Assembly (NCBI GenBank): GCA_947184155.2
Contig: CAMXCT020001114.1
Coordinates: 702,971 to 766,970 of the forward strand
Reading direction: 5' to 3'
Length of the DNA stretch: 64,000 nucleotides
Source of the DNA: Cladocopium goreaui
Taxonomy: Eukaryota; Sar; Dinophyceae; Suessiales; Symbiodiniaceae
Below are positions 20,988 to 30,999 of this stretch, piece by piece. Position numbers and translations under genes: made by a program. The notes under the pieces were generated by a model that was given only the letters and a program-made list of their open reading frames with translations, had not been told where the DNA came from and made no database searches. The number at the start of each line of letters is the position of its first letter. Position 1 is the stretch's first letter.

Positions 20988-21074
20988 ATATTCTGGCTGA
21001 GGGGCAAGGCTCGACGGTGGTCATGCACTTTTCGCTCGAAGTCCATCTGCTCAGTAAGAGCTTGCACCTCATGC
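20988..21074 (-). CDS. Coiled-coil exon
   Basis: Minus frame after CGCATGAG reads VQALTEQMDFERKVHDHRRA and LPLSQNIWI. Charged helix; another frame is open but Cys/Ser-rich. Confidence 0.4.
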
Positions 21075-21099
21075 GGTCACTGCATGGGAAACACGCGAG

Positions 21100-21205
21100 G
21101 TTGGAACCAGAGGGTAGTTCCAGATTCAATGGGAAAATGGAAGTCATTTTTTAGAGATTTTCCAGCTAGCCATGTTTGAAGAGACCAGAGGGTACCTACA
21201 GCCAC
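21100..21205. mobile_element. CCAGAGGGTA-bounded relic
   Basis: Two CCAGAGGGTA ends in the same orientation (21,108 and 21,186), with GATTTTCCAGCTAGCCATGT between, matching the GTAATCAAACGTGGCTGG subtype. Probably a rearranged member of the CCCTCTGG family. Confidence 0.4.
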
Positions 21206-21330
21206 CCTGCCGCTGTCTTTCGCACCTCTTCTTTCAGCGGTGATGAACTTTCGCCGTTGACCGTGGGATCCTTTCCGGCTCCATAGCCACTGCCTCAACA
21301 TGTCTCCGCTTCGGAGTTGAGTGAAAACGA
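21195..21330 (-). CDS. Basic exon candidate
   Basis: Minus frame reads GDMLRQWLWSRKGSHGQRRK and FITAERRGAKDSGRVAVG. Basic and Arg-rich, open for about 45 codons. A second frame (RRHVEAVAMEPERIPRS) also stays open. Confidence 0.35.
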
Positions 21331-21787
21331 AAACAACGACCACCGGATATTCTTGGAGTGTGGAAGCTACAAACTGACAAACCGATCTTCATTGGAAGAC
21401 CATAATATATATATATATGTGTATGTGTATATATATATATAATTGTTGGATAATTTTGGATGATTATGGATGATTCAAGGCTTGAACATCTTCTGATATC
21501 TTGGATCACCTGAAAGGAATGTGATTGATCCGACGGGGATGCGCTGGGCTGGAATTGATACCCCTTTGGATCCACCAGGAATATGATCCCACCCGTACCC
21601 TTATATAACTCTACAGCTATATATATATATGATATATATGAAATATACATATAAATATACCACATATGTATGGTATATTGTCTGAGAAAAATAGGGCTCA
21701 AGTGAAAGAAATCAATGGTGAATCATCATCTTCACCGGTAGACCATATTTTCAGACAAACCTATGCTATCTAGATACCCAGAGGATT

Positions 21788-21875
21788 TTTTTCCGTTCGC
21801 CAGTTCCCTCCCAGCCACTGGTCGGGTCCATCTGGCCAGCGCGAGCTTCCAATAGCTCCTCAGAAGCAGGGTCAG
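21788..21875 (-). CDS. Short acidic exon
   Basis: Minus frame reads DPASEELLEARAGQMDPTSG followed by WEGTGER. Helix-like, GC-richer than its flanks. Confidence 0.35.
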
Positions 21876-22054
21876 GGTTAGGGTGGGTGGGTAGAACCCA
21901 TCACTCAGTGTATTGATTTCAGGAAAACATTAGGAAACGACATTTTTTTAACGACCTAAAACATTGTTTTCCATGGTTTTCCAGTGAATTCTCCTTTCAA
22001 ACATGTCTGTGAAATGATGGGGGGAAGTAATAGCCTCAAGTCATCTCAAGTCTC

Positions 22055-22415
22055 ATTGACCGTAACTACCGGGATTGCCATCTGCTTCTGTTAGTGAATA
22101 GACCAAGTACATCATCAAGCCAGGGGGCGACATTTTCAAGCCACGCCTATACTTTGGGGATACCCAAATATGACCAATGCATTGACAAAAACAAGGGAAG
22201 CGGCGACAAGAACGAAGCAAGAGCGATCTGACACACCAAACCTTGGCTGGAGCCAAAAACATGGTGTTGTTAGCAGCAAACTGGTACATAAACAAGTTCT
22301 GCAACTTCTTGTCAATCCACAAACCTATGATTTTCGGGTCCACGGCGACTTTTTTGAGGTGTCTGCAGGGGCAAAGCATGATTTTCCTGAATTTCTCCAT
22401 GATCTTCTCATATTT
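22055..22415 (-). CDS. Exon cluster, partly hydrophobic
   Basis: A minus frame of ~115 codons starts IMEKFRKIMLCPCRHLKK and VAVDPKIIGLWIDKKLQNLF. Beyond 22,250 a different frame reads CFVLVAASLVFVNALVIFG before a TTTGG|GTATCC donor and looks like a membrane helix. Two exons in different frames are therefore likely. Confidence 0.35.
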
Positions 22416-22559
22416 TTGTTGCTAAAAGCAGTTTATCACCAGCAACTCACAACAGGTTGGGCCCTGAAAGCAATGGATGTTTCACCGCCAGAAACCTGAA
22501 ACCGGCAGACATATAACGATAAAAAATACAAAAATCAATTAAGCATCACAATCTGGGCA

Positions 22560-23160
22560 AATTCAAACATGTTTTTTCTTAATTTCTAACCAAGATTCCA
22601 GTGAGGTCACAGCGAGGTCACTATAATTTACCTAGATCATAATGGCAAATAGAGATGGAGGAAAGAAAGCTGGTGTCAAGTCCTTGATGATGATCATGCC
22701 CATTGTGCTGTTTTGTGTTGCTACATCCCCAAAGTTTTCTGGAGAATATACCACGCACATATATGTGAAACAACAGGTAATTGTTACATATGGTCACATC
22801 TTGAATCATAACCCTTTCTTGGTTGTTAGATTCCCCCTTAGTGTGATTTTTAAACCTGCAATACTGTTGAATGGTTTATACCACCTATTTGACCTGGTTC
22901 TAGTAACATTGTGGAGGTGGTTGAATGTTGATGACACATGATGGCATTGGGTTCAAGCAAACGTTAACGTTAACCAACACAATACCAACAAAACTTGGAA
23001 GCACCAACCAGGTATTCTGCATCTTTAATTCATTCACCAACAACAAAGTGGAAGCACCAACTCAGTACTTACATTTTGTTTTTGTTCAACACCATGTTTT
23101 GGGTTCTGCATTCAACTCAGTAGTTAAGATAGTTATTAATGTCTTAAACAATGCCATAAA
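22560..23160. other. Repeat-derived stretch with a plus frame
   Basis: Contains a GTGAGGTCACAGCGAGGTCA relic of the GGGTAAATT family. A plus frame from an ATG at 22,642 reads MANRDGGKKAGVKSLMMIMP; a hydrophobic minus frame overlaps. I see no clear exon. Confidence 0.3.
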
Positions 23161-23268
23161 CTAGCCATGACTGCGAATGGTAACCATACCACCTATAAAA
23201 ATGCCAGTCTGACTGAGTGAAATTGGGGGTAGGTGCAAATGGCATTGTTTTACCCACATTACTAGATA

Positions 23269-23372
23269 CCCTCTGGTAAACATACAAAAAGCTATTGAAA
23301 ATGGCCATAGAAATAGTTGATTTACCCACTAAAAATTGTGATTTTCTATAGTTATGTTAGTTTACCAGAGGA
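23269..23372. mobile_element. TA/CCCTCTGG palindromic element
   Basis: 104 bp flanked by TA (23,267 and 23,373); left end CCCTCTGGTAAACATAC, right end TTAGTTTACCAGAGGA. On minus, one frame continues across (GRELIIL then W then VSSNVGKT) if spliced CTCTG|GTAAAC ... CAGAG|GG. Confidence 0.7.
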
Positions 23373-23374
23373 TA

Positions 23375-23535
23375 ATCAACTCACGACCGGCCGCCATGTC
23401 TGAAGCATCTGAAGCGAGTTTCAGCTTCTAGTCTGGCCACTGCATCCCGGCAGCGTTGCTCCACCAGGGCGCACTTGGCTTCAGCGAGTTCCCGGCCCCG
23501 AGTCTCCTGGGAGCTAGGCGCGACCGAAGATGTAT
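23375..23535 (-). CDS. Coiled-coil exon
   Basis: Minus frame reads SQETRGRELAEAKCALVEQR then DAVARLEAETRF: a clear heptad-like helix. That frame stops at a TGA near 23,385, so the donor is upstream (for example GGCCG|GTCGTG) unless a shift to the frame entering the adjacent element occurs. Confidence 0.5.
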
Positions 23536-24034
23536 GGCTCCTCGAAATAGCCATGGAGGTTTATAGTTTATGGCTGGGAAATTCATCCAAAATACAGTAC
23601 TATATATATATATATTATCTATTATATCAGTCACTAGTTATAAAATTGGGTGTTTCAAGGATTACAAGGTGATTCCCCTCAGTTAGAAGTTGGTCTAAAA
23701 CCTCATCCGATGATAGGTGTAGCTAACATAAACCCCAGTTGGCATAGTTATACACCAATTTAGCTAAGTAGGGGGCAGCACCTTCTTTTCCATGTATTGA
23801 CCCATCTAATTTTCGCCATTGGGTTAATAGTTTTGAACCATAGCCATCTTCTGGGTTTTTGAATGGGATTTTGGTGGTCTTTTGCTGCAGACTGAGTCAA
23901 CAAGGGGTTTGACACGGCCCCAGGTATGGCCTGGGTTAACATCTATGCGTAACCTACATATATATATATATAATATCAATGATGCAATACTGATAATAAT
24001 ATACAATAAGATCAAAATCGCGATCCGCAATGTA

Positions 24035-24180
24035 ACCAGCGATTTCGAAGTCGCACCACACCACTTAACTCACTCAGCTCCTGAAGCCGTGCTTCCTCAG
24101 ACGCCTGCAGTCTTGAAATCAGCGCAGCTTTTCCCATCTCTTCGTCAATCTCTGACCTCGGCTTGACCAGTGGCCTGGGA
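24035..24180 (-). CDS. Coiled-coil exon
   Basis: Minus frame reads PRSEIDEEMGKAALISRLQA then SEEARLQELSELSG, a strong coiled coil. Other frames are interrupted. Confidence 0.55.
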
Positions 24181-24599
24181 CCTTTTTGATTTTTGGATGT
24201 CTGGATGCTGTGCTCATGGAAATTTCCAATTGCCAAGCCATCCAAAAGATGGTTTTCGGGCCCAAAATATGAAGGGCATCACCAAAAAAACCTCCGGAAA
24301 CTGTACCCTTTTTGAGGCTGGAAAGATCTGGAAAGTACCGATTCAAGAATGATTCCTCTCAATTCATATTTATAAGTCTATGACCGTAAATTTCCAAAAC
24401 CATCCCGTATTTTAAGGCCCAAAAGTTACAGTACATGTTTTTTTCTGCAAATGTCTAAACCAAAAATTGCTACACCATTCAACTACTACCTTCCTGGGCG
24501 ATACAGCCATGGATTCCCAGACTGTTTTATTAAATTACCGCAGGATAAACCTATCATTTTTCCACAATTGTTCACCAATTTTCCACAAGTTTTACCGCC

Positions 24600-24722
24600 C
24601 ATGTTTCTCATCATATCACAGTTCTCTCCTGTTTTTTCCATGTTTTCCATATGTTTTCCATATGTTTTCCATATGTTTTTCCATATGTTTTCCCGATGTT
24701 TGCTACACAATTTCCTATGATT
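24600..24722. repeat. TTTTCCATATG tandem repeat
   Basis: About seven ~14-bp units of GTTTTCCATAT. The same flavour (TTTCTCCCATATG) appears near 39,730-39,830. Non-coding. Confidence 0.75.
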
Positions 24723-24754
24723 TCCCCTGTTTCCACCATAAATTGTCCCATTGA

Positions 24755-24868
24755 AACCCGACAGGAGCTTCGCCAGGCGACGCCTCAAAGAGCTGGGGGG
24801 AGGCGACCGTGGCTTCTTGCAGCGATTCCAGCTGACGACGCAGCTCTTGGCTGCTCATCTCCTCCTGA
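24755..24868 (-). CDS. Coiled-coil exon
   Basis: Minus frame reads QEEMSSQELRRQLESLQEAT and VASPQLFEASPGEAP: helix then Pro/Ser linker. Strongly protein-like against an AT-rich flank. Confidence 0.55.
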
Positions 24869-24914
24869 AAATAATGGGGATAACGTGGGAGTATTGCTGG
24901 GATCAATGGGACAT

Positions 24915-25177
24915 AGATAGAGATAGATATAGATATAGATATTAGATATAGATATAGATATAGATACAGATATAGATATAGATATAGATGCAGATGCAGA
25001 TGCAGATGCAGATACAGATATAGATAGATTAGATTAGATTAGATTAGATTAGGTTAGATTAGATTAGGTTAGATTAGATTAGATGAGATTAGATTAGATT
25101 AGGTTAGATTAGATTAGATTAGATTAGGTTAGATTAGATTAGATGAGATGAGATTAGATTAGAGTAGATTAGATTAC

Positions 25178-25216
<39 letters not shown>

Positions 25217-25590
25217 TAGATAGATAGATAGATAGATATAGATAGATAGATAGATAGATAGAGATAGATAGAGATAGATAGAGATAGATAGAGATAGATA
25301 GAGATAGATAGAGATAGATAAGATAGATAGGAGATAGAGATAGATAGAGATAGATAGATAGATAGATAGAGATAGATAGAGATAGATAGAGATAGATAGA
25401 GATAGATAGAGATAGATAGAGATAGATAGAGATAGATAGAGATAGATAGAGATAGATAGAGATAGATAGAGATAGATAGAGATAGATAGAGGTAGATAGA
25501 GATAGATAGAGATAGATAGAGATAGATAGAGATAGGTAGAGATAGATATAGATAGATAGAGATAGAGATAGAGATATAGATATAGACTGA
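24915..25590. repeat. GATA/GATTA microsatellite
   Basis: AGATAT, then GATTA with GGTTA variants, then GATAGATAGA with a regular GAGATA interruption every 12 bases. All three minus frames stay open (Ser/Leu/Ile/Tyr), a repeat effect. Confidence 0.95.
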
Positions 25591-25599
25591 TATAGATAA

Positions 25600-26280
25600 C
25601 CAATCAACTAGGTGGTGCCATGTTTTGAACCCACTATTGACAATCGATGAGAACAATTCATTGAAGAATGGCTAGGATATTGAAACTATGACATATAGTA
25701 GCCATATTCTAAGCTGTCACCGAAGGTCGGATAAGCCAAAACCGGATGGAACTATCTCGCTGAATTACAATAATTCACCAACCTTGAATATAGTTGTTGG
25801 ATGTGTTTGGCTGATGAAACTGTAAGTAATCTATAACAACCACAAATTGGAGAGCCAACAATTCCATTTTCTAAACATCGTAATGTTTTGGGCTGATACT
25901 TTCCATATTTAACTAACATTCACTGAGTATCATCAATAGCAACCATCTCATCCTGTTCGCTTGATGATGGCGTAGTGTCTTTGGCTGATATTTTTAAATG
26001 ATCTAACCCATATTGGCGAGTTGAAGCTAATTTCAAGTCTAACCAACCACATATCATGGTTCAGCTGTCACCAAAGACACGGAGCGGCTCCTGTGGTGAG
26101 TTGCTTCGAAATTCATTGGTCAATGTGATAAACTGCCATAAACCATCCCTTCACCAGAACTGGGTGGTACAAACCCTCCTCAAAATGGGAGGTCTATTGT
26201 TGGGTTGACCGGTTGACCACATTTTTTTGACATTCATGATCCAAAAGGGACGAATCATACGTGAAAAATATTTGTACTTA
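25600..26280. other. No feature seen
   Basis: AT-rich, intron-like; two similar CTGTCACCRAAG segments at 25,716 and 26,066. No convincing frame on either strand. Confidence 0.5.
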
Positions 26281-26289
26281 AAACGGGTA

Positions 26290-26500
26290 CCAAAAAAAAG
26301 TACGGAAGGGCCTCACATGGATCCATAGCCACCTGATATCACATGATGCCACATGGCTGTTGAACCCGCCATCTTGAAGGGTCAACTGCCATGTGTTTGT
26401 TTTCCAAAACTGGACGATGGGTCCAAGCGCCGTGGAACATCCAATACCAAAACCCAAGTGTTGAAGATTCATTACAAACAACAAACAACTATATAGAATA
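26290..26500 (-). CDS. Exon candidate
   Basis: Minus frame reads FGIGCSTALGPIVQFWKTNT and QDGGFNSHVASCDIRWLW. Open for about 60 codons, no motif certain. The frame could also be repeat-derived. Confidence 0.25.
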
Positions 26501-26599
26501 TCTCTAAATATGGATTTGTAAGGAATGGAATAAAAACCCTGTAGGACCACACAAAGCTGGAAATTAAACCAACAAAAAGGGTTGGTTGATCAAATCTAG

Positions 26600-26690
26600 A
26601 TATGCAGATGGATGGTTGCCTCTCCTCGCAGAGCCTCTTCTGGAGTAAAACCTCATGGCAAGGCACTTTTGGACTGAAGATAGTCAAAAA
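26600..26690 (-). CDS. Exon candidate, helical
   Basis: Minus frame reads PCHEVLLQKRLCEERQPSIC. Short, charged. Alternative frame is Arg-rich. Confidence 0.25.
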
Positions 26691-26933
26691 CTGGACCCCA
26701 TTTGGGAGGCTTTCACCATCTCAGTGTTATAAAATGCTGGGAAAATCACCATATCGCATAACCATCCATCAAAATCCCAATCTGCCCCATATATAGGCCC
26801 CAAAAAAAGGCCCTATGGCCTATGGTCATCCAATTTGGCCAAGGAAAATCCACCGGTTATGGGTGATGTTCCAACTAAAGCCATTCTAAAGCCTCCATTC
26901 TGCGGGATTTTCCAGCCAGCCACGTTTGATTAC

Positions 26934-27028
26934 TGGCTGGTAAGCAGATATTTTTCCATAAAATGTTGGATCCGAGCTGCCTTCTCCTGTTGGAACTCCC
27001 GTGCGTGAAGAGCTTGCCGCTGCCATTC
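26934..27028 (-). CDS. Coiled-coil exon with donor in a repeat end
   Basis: Acceptor TGTGGCAG and donor ACCAGCCA|GTAATC enclose 95 nt reading EWQRQALHAREFQQEKAARI then QHFMEKYLLTS, a strong helix. The donor lies at the start of a GTAATCAAACGTGGCTGG sequence, the same inner end seen in CCCTCTGG-family copies at 15.35, 56.87 and 60.17 kb. Exact edges. Confidence 0.55.
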
Positions 27029-27239
27029 CTGCCACATGGCACAGTTTCAGTTTGTTTCAGCTGTCCTAATATTTTTTTGGGACCCCTGCACCAGGGTTCA
27101 GACCCAGGGTTCCCAACCATCACCGTCCAAGGCATTTTCCACTTGGTTCATGAAAAACGTTCAGTGGCCGTATTTATGAAACCACCCATGGAACACCATG
27201 ATTGGTGATGCCCCTACATAGCCAAGTTGGTTTCCAATG

Positions 27240-27380
27240 GGGTTTATGGCAAATATCAGTATGAACCACCAACGCTCCGCCCTGATGAAAACGCGCGCCG
27301 AAGCTTGCAGCAATGCAGTAATCTGTTTTCATCAGGTCCACAACCAATCACGGTCCTTCGTGATATCCAAGTATGTCGCT
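27240..27380 (-). CDS. Exon candidate, weak
   Basis: GC-richer. One minus frame reads QITALLQASARVFIRAERWW. Plus frames are equally open, so the call is weak. Confidence 0.2.
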
Positions 27381-27424
27381 GGATCACATCCAAGCTGGTT
27401 TGCTCGATTTTTTCGCGTGAGCAC

Positions 27425-27765
27425 CAATGCTTTCATCACATGAGTGCAAGTGCAAGAGAAGATCTCCTAGCGTAACATCCCGCATGTGTGCAAGTGCAAG
27501 AGAAGATCTCTAGCGTAACATCCCACATGTGTGAAAGTGCAAGAGAAAATCTCCTAGCGTAACTTCCCGCATCTGTGCAAGTGCAAGAGAAGCTCTCCTA
27601 GCGTAACATCCCGCATGCATGCAAGTGCAAGAGAAGATCTCCTAGCGTAACCTCCCGCATGTGTGAAAGTGCAAGAGAAGATCTCGTAGCGTAACTTCCC
27701 GCATCTGTGCAAGTGCAAGAGAAGATCTCCTAGCGTAACATCCCGCATGGCAAAGCACGCAAAGA
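27425..27765. repeat. ~45-bp minisatellite, seven to eight copies
   Basis: Unit: GCAAGTGCAAGAGAAGATCT, CCTAGCGTAAC, WTCCCGCATSTGT. Copies differ by a few bases each. Open on minus as a repeat peptide containing EIFSCTFTHAG. There are no unique spacers, so it is not CRISPR-like. Confidence 0.9.
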
Positions 27766-27769
27766 AGCC

Positions 27770-28350
27770 GAACGCTAATACCTCAAGACATAATTAGGTG
27801 GTGTTCCGAACTGGTCCACACGCGCGTTTTGGCCAGTTCAGAGCCACCAACAAGCATGTCACTAGGGGGCACCACCTTGTAAGGAAGATTTGGGGATAAC
27901 CATCACAAAATTTGATGTTAACCCAAAATACCTTTGCTATACACTCGCTGGTACAAGCGTAACTTTTAAGAACGGAAAATCATCTATTTTCATGGGCCAT
28001 GTTCATCAATTTCTATAGCCGTGTTAAATAATAAGATGGTATAGCCGCTAAGAACATATGGAGTTGTTACCATAGTTAAAACCGAAGGGTATAGAATATA
28101 GTCATCATGTGTATATCACATTTTATCCAGAGTATTCCTACTCTACCTCCATGAAATATCCCCGGAAGTGTATATATATATATACATCCTTGCTGTTGGT
28201 TGTATCCCTGTATCATTGAGAGCCATAGTTATTACTACTAAGAACATAGCCACTAGGAACATATGGGGGTTGTTACCATATTTATTACCATATCGTTATA
28301 ATCACTATAGTTATGAACTTATATTATAAATATGGTATATAGTATGGAAT
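27770..28350. other. No gene seen
   Basis: AT-rich, with a CATGGGCCATGTTC and GTGTTAAATAATAAGATGGTA pair at 27,985-28,040 that looks like a decayed CCCTCTGG element. No frame supported. Confidence 0.4.
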
Positions 28351-28354
28351 AGTA

Positions 28355-29975
28355 CCAGTAGTACCGCACAAGGCGGTGGCGGAAGTTTCAAAAATAGGAA
28401 ACCTATAGGAGAGATTGGTTGTTGTGAATCACGGATGGCAGAGCGAATCCACTGATGGACCGAAAGGTGGTTGGAGCTGTGTTTTTTGGAGTGGCCGCAA
28501 TGGTTGCAGTGGTCACCTGGCCGGTCACCTCACCCACAACTACTGGATGTAGTGTGGTGTAGTGCAGCTGTAGCGGTAGTTGTAGTGTAGTGGAGTTGTA
28601 GTTGTGGTGTAGTGTAATTAGTGTAGTGTAGTGTAGTGTAGTGGAGTGTAGTTTAGTGTAGTGTAGTGTAGTGTCGCGTGGTGTAGCGTAGTGTAGTGAA
28701 GTGGAGTGGGGTGCAGTGTAGTGTAGCGCAGTGTAATGTAATTGGTGTATTGTAGTGTAGTCTTATGTAGTTGTAGCTGTAGTTAGTGTGATGTAGTGTA
28801 ATGTAGTGTAGCGTAGTGTAATGTCATTAGTGTAGTGTAATGTAATGTAGTGTAGGTGTAGTGCAGTGTCATTCAATGCAGTGTAGCGGAGTGTAGTGTA
28901 GTGTAGTGTAATTAGTGGTGTGTATTGTAAAGTCGTGTAAATGTACTATTGTTGCAGTTGTAGTTGTAGTTGTATTTAGTGTAGTGTTGAATGTAGTGTA
29001 GTGTAGTGCAATGTATAGTGTAGTGTAGTGTAATTGAGTGTAGAGGAGTGTAGTGGAATGTAGTGGAATGTAGTGTAGTGTAGTGTGTGAAATGTAGTGT
29101 AGTGTAGTGTGGTGGAGTGTAGTGTAATGTAATGTAGTGTAGCGTAGTGGAATGTAGTGTAGTGTAGTGGAGTGTAGTGTAACGTAGTGTAGTGTAGTGG
29201 AATGTAGTGAAGGTGTAGTTCTAGTGTAGTGTGTTGGAGTGTAGTGTGGTGTAGTGGTGGTTGTAGTTGGCAATGCTACAAAGCCCTCACGTTTTGCTCA
29301 CTCTTGACAAGGTGCACAATCCCATGCGCCTGTCACGCGAAACGACACCTGAACGTCCAAAAGTGGCGCGAACATGTGGTGCTTTTAACATGTTGACTTC
29401 CACATGTGCTTCGCGCCACAACGGCGTGCACTTTTTCAACATCGCAACTTCCAAAAGTGGTCCGAACCTGGTGTGCTTTGTGCATGTTGACTTCGAAATG
29501 TGCTTTGCGCCACAACAGCGTCCACTTTTTCGACATCTCAACTTCTAAAAGTGGTCCGAACCTGGTGTGTTTTGTGCATTTTGACTTCGAAATGTGCTTC
29601 GCGCCACAAGGGCGTGCACTTTTTCGACATCTCAACTTCCAAAAGTGGTCCGAGCATGGTGTGCTTTGCACATTTTGACTTCGAAATGTGTTTCGCGCCA
29701 CAACGGCGTGCAATTTTTCATCTCTCATCTTGCCAGCTGGCTCCGCACCCGCCGCTTTAGCGAGCGTACTTTTCCACCCTCCGGAGTCACAAATCATTGG
29801 AAAAACACAGTGTTTCGCGACTTTCCTACCTTGTCGCGCACCTGGATCTTCTTTCTTCTGAGACTTTCTCTTTTGTGATCTTCTTTCTTCTTCTCTTCTC
29901 TTCTCTGACTCTTCCCATCCCTGCTTTTCATCTGTCCATATTGTCGGAAGTTTGACTTCTAAACTTCCTTCGATT
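28355..29975. mobile_element. Composite repeat, copy 2
   Basis: Same order as 4,905-7,110: head (CGCACAAGGCGGTGGCGGAAG), TAGTG tract (28,550-29,260), ~94-bp tandem units (29,400-29,730) and pyrimidine-rich tail (CTTTCTTCTGAGACTTTCTC to TTTGACTTCTAAACTTCC). It lacks the ~780-bp CTAT block of copy 1. Confidence 0.65.
29395..29735. repeat. ~94-bp tandem units, copy 2
   Basis: Four units built on GACTTCGAAATGTGCTTCGC, ACTTTTTCGACATCTCAACT and TCCAAAAGTGGTCCGA. Long frames are open on both strands; on minus it gives KCTPLWREAHVEV-like repeats over ~270 codons including flanks. Confidence 0.85.
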
Positions 29976-29999
29976 ATGTGTATGTGTATATATATATAT

Positions 30000-30660
30000 T
30001 GCCATATTATTTTGGTGGCCATAGTTTTAACCATAGTTATAAAATAGTTGCAGTTGCCATGCATACTTATTACCATAATTCTAACCGTAGTGATAAACTC
30101 ACGATAGATATTATAGTTATAATTTTCATTATAATAAATAACAATAGTTATAATCACATACACTTCTTACCATAGTTATAAAGTTATTGTTATGATCCTT
30201 TTTGTGCCACTTTCGGAAAGGACTCAAAAAGTATGGCCAAGGGACTTTTTGGGAAGATTGTAATAATATTGTAAAAGGATAAACATGGATAAACCATCTA
30301 CCAACTGGTGCAGGATTTCTTCCATCAATAGTTATAAAGTCATAACTATGGTTCCTATGGTTACTATACTATTACATAGGAGTAATAACTATGGTTACTA
30401 TACTATTACTATTACCATAGATACCATAAAGGATCCATACATCTATAAAGTAGCTTTAGCCAGTAGTTATAATCAGTAGTAATAGTCATAGCCAGATCTT
30501 AATTACTGCCCCAACTGATCTATTGCCAGTTCTATTAGTTGCTAAACTACCATAGTTGCCTTAAAGATCTCATGGTATAAACTTTTTTCTATAACTATGG
30601 CCAGTAGATAAGTAGTTTATTACCATAAATAAAGATCTATGGTTACTATGGTTATTACTA
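30000..30660. other. TAACCATAGTTATAA-rich stretch
   Basis: Many dispersed copies of ACCATAGTTATAA and ACTATGGTTA in both orientations, making the region self-complementary. No exon. Confidence 0.6.
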
Positions 30661-30664
30661 TACT

Positions 30665-30765
30665 GGTGGTTTTATCCATCTTGAAAGATTTTAGTCAATG
30701 GGAAGGATTATCCCATATATTATGGAAAATAAAAAATGTTTCAAACCACCAACCAGTGAATCATT
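30665..30765. mobile_element. GGTTGGTGG-family element
   Basis: Left end ACTGGTGGTTTTA (shortened), right end AAACCACCAACCAGTGAATC, followed by the AACCACTATT array at 30,770-30,835, the same junction as at 11.8 and 54.7 kb. Confidence 0.55.
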
Positions 30766-30865
30766 TTTTTTAACCACTAGCAAAATCACTATTAACCACC
30801 ATTAAACCACTATTAACCAGTCTTAACCATTATTATACTGCTACCACTAGTTATGACCCCAACCT

Positions 30866-30962
30866 GCTCCCGGCTACGCACCTCCAGTCGCACACTGAGT
30901 CGTGCTGCGGCCTCGCCAGCGGCCTGAGCGGCCTCCGGCCCTTCCTGAGCGAGTGAAACACT
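30866..30962 (-). CDS. Coiled-coil exon, Ala/Glu-rich
   Basis: Minus frame reads LAQEGPEAAQAAGEAAARLS then VRLEVRSREQVG. High GC and Ala-rich helix within AT-rich flanks. Confidence 0.5.
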
Positions 30963-30999
30963 AGTTTTAAGGCCTTTAGATTTTTAGTTAGAAAAGTAA

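Noticed and set aside
21865..21895. Telomere-like GGGTTAGGGT
   Set aside because: Only one or two units; too short to mean anything.
25134..25656. Three overlapping ~150-codon Ser/Ile/Tyr/Leu frames
   Set aside because: GATA microsatellite open in all minus frames.
27425..27765. CRISPR-like array
   Set aside because: Units are contiguous with no unique spacers; the context is eukaryotic.
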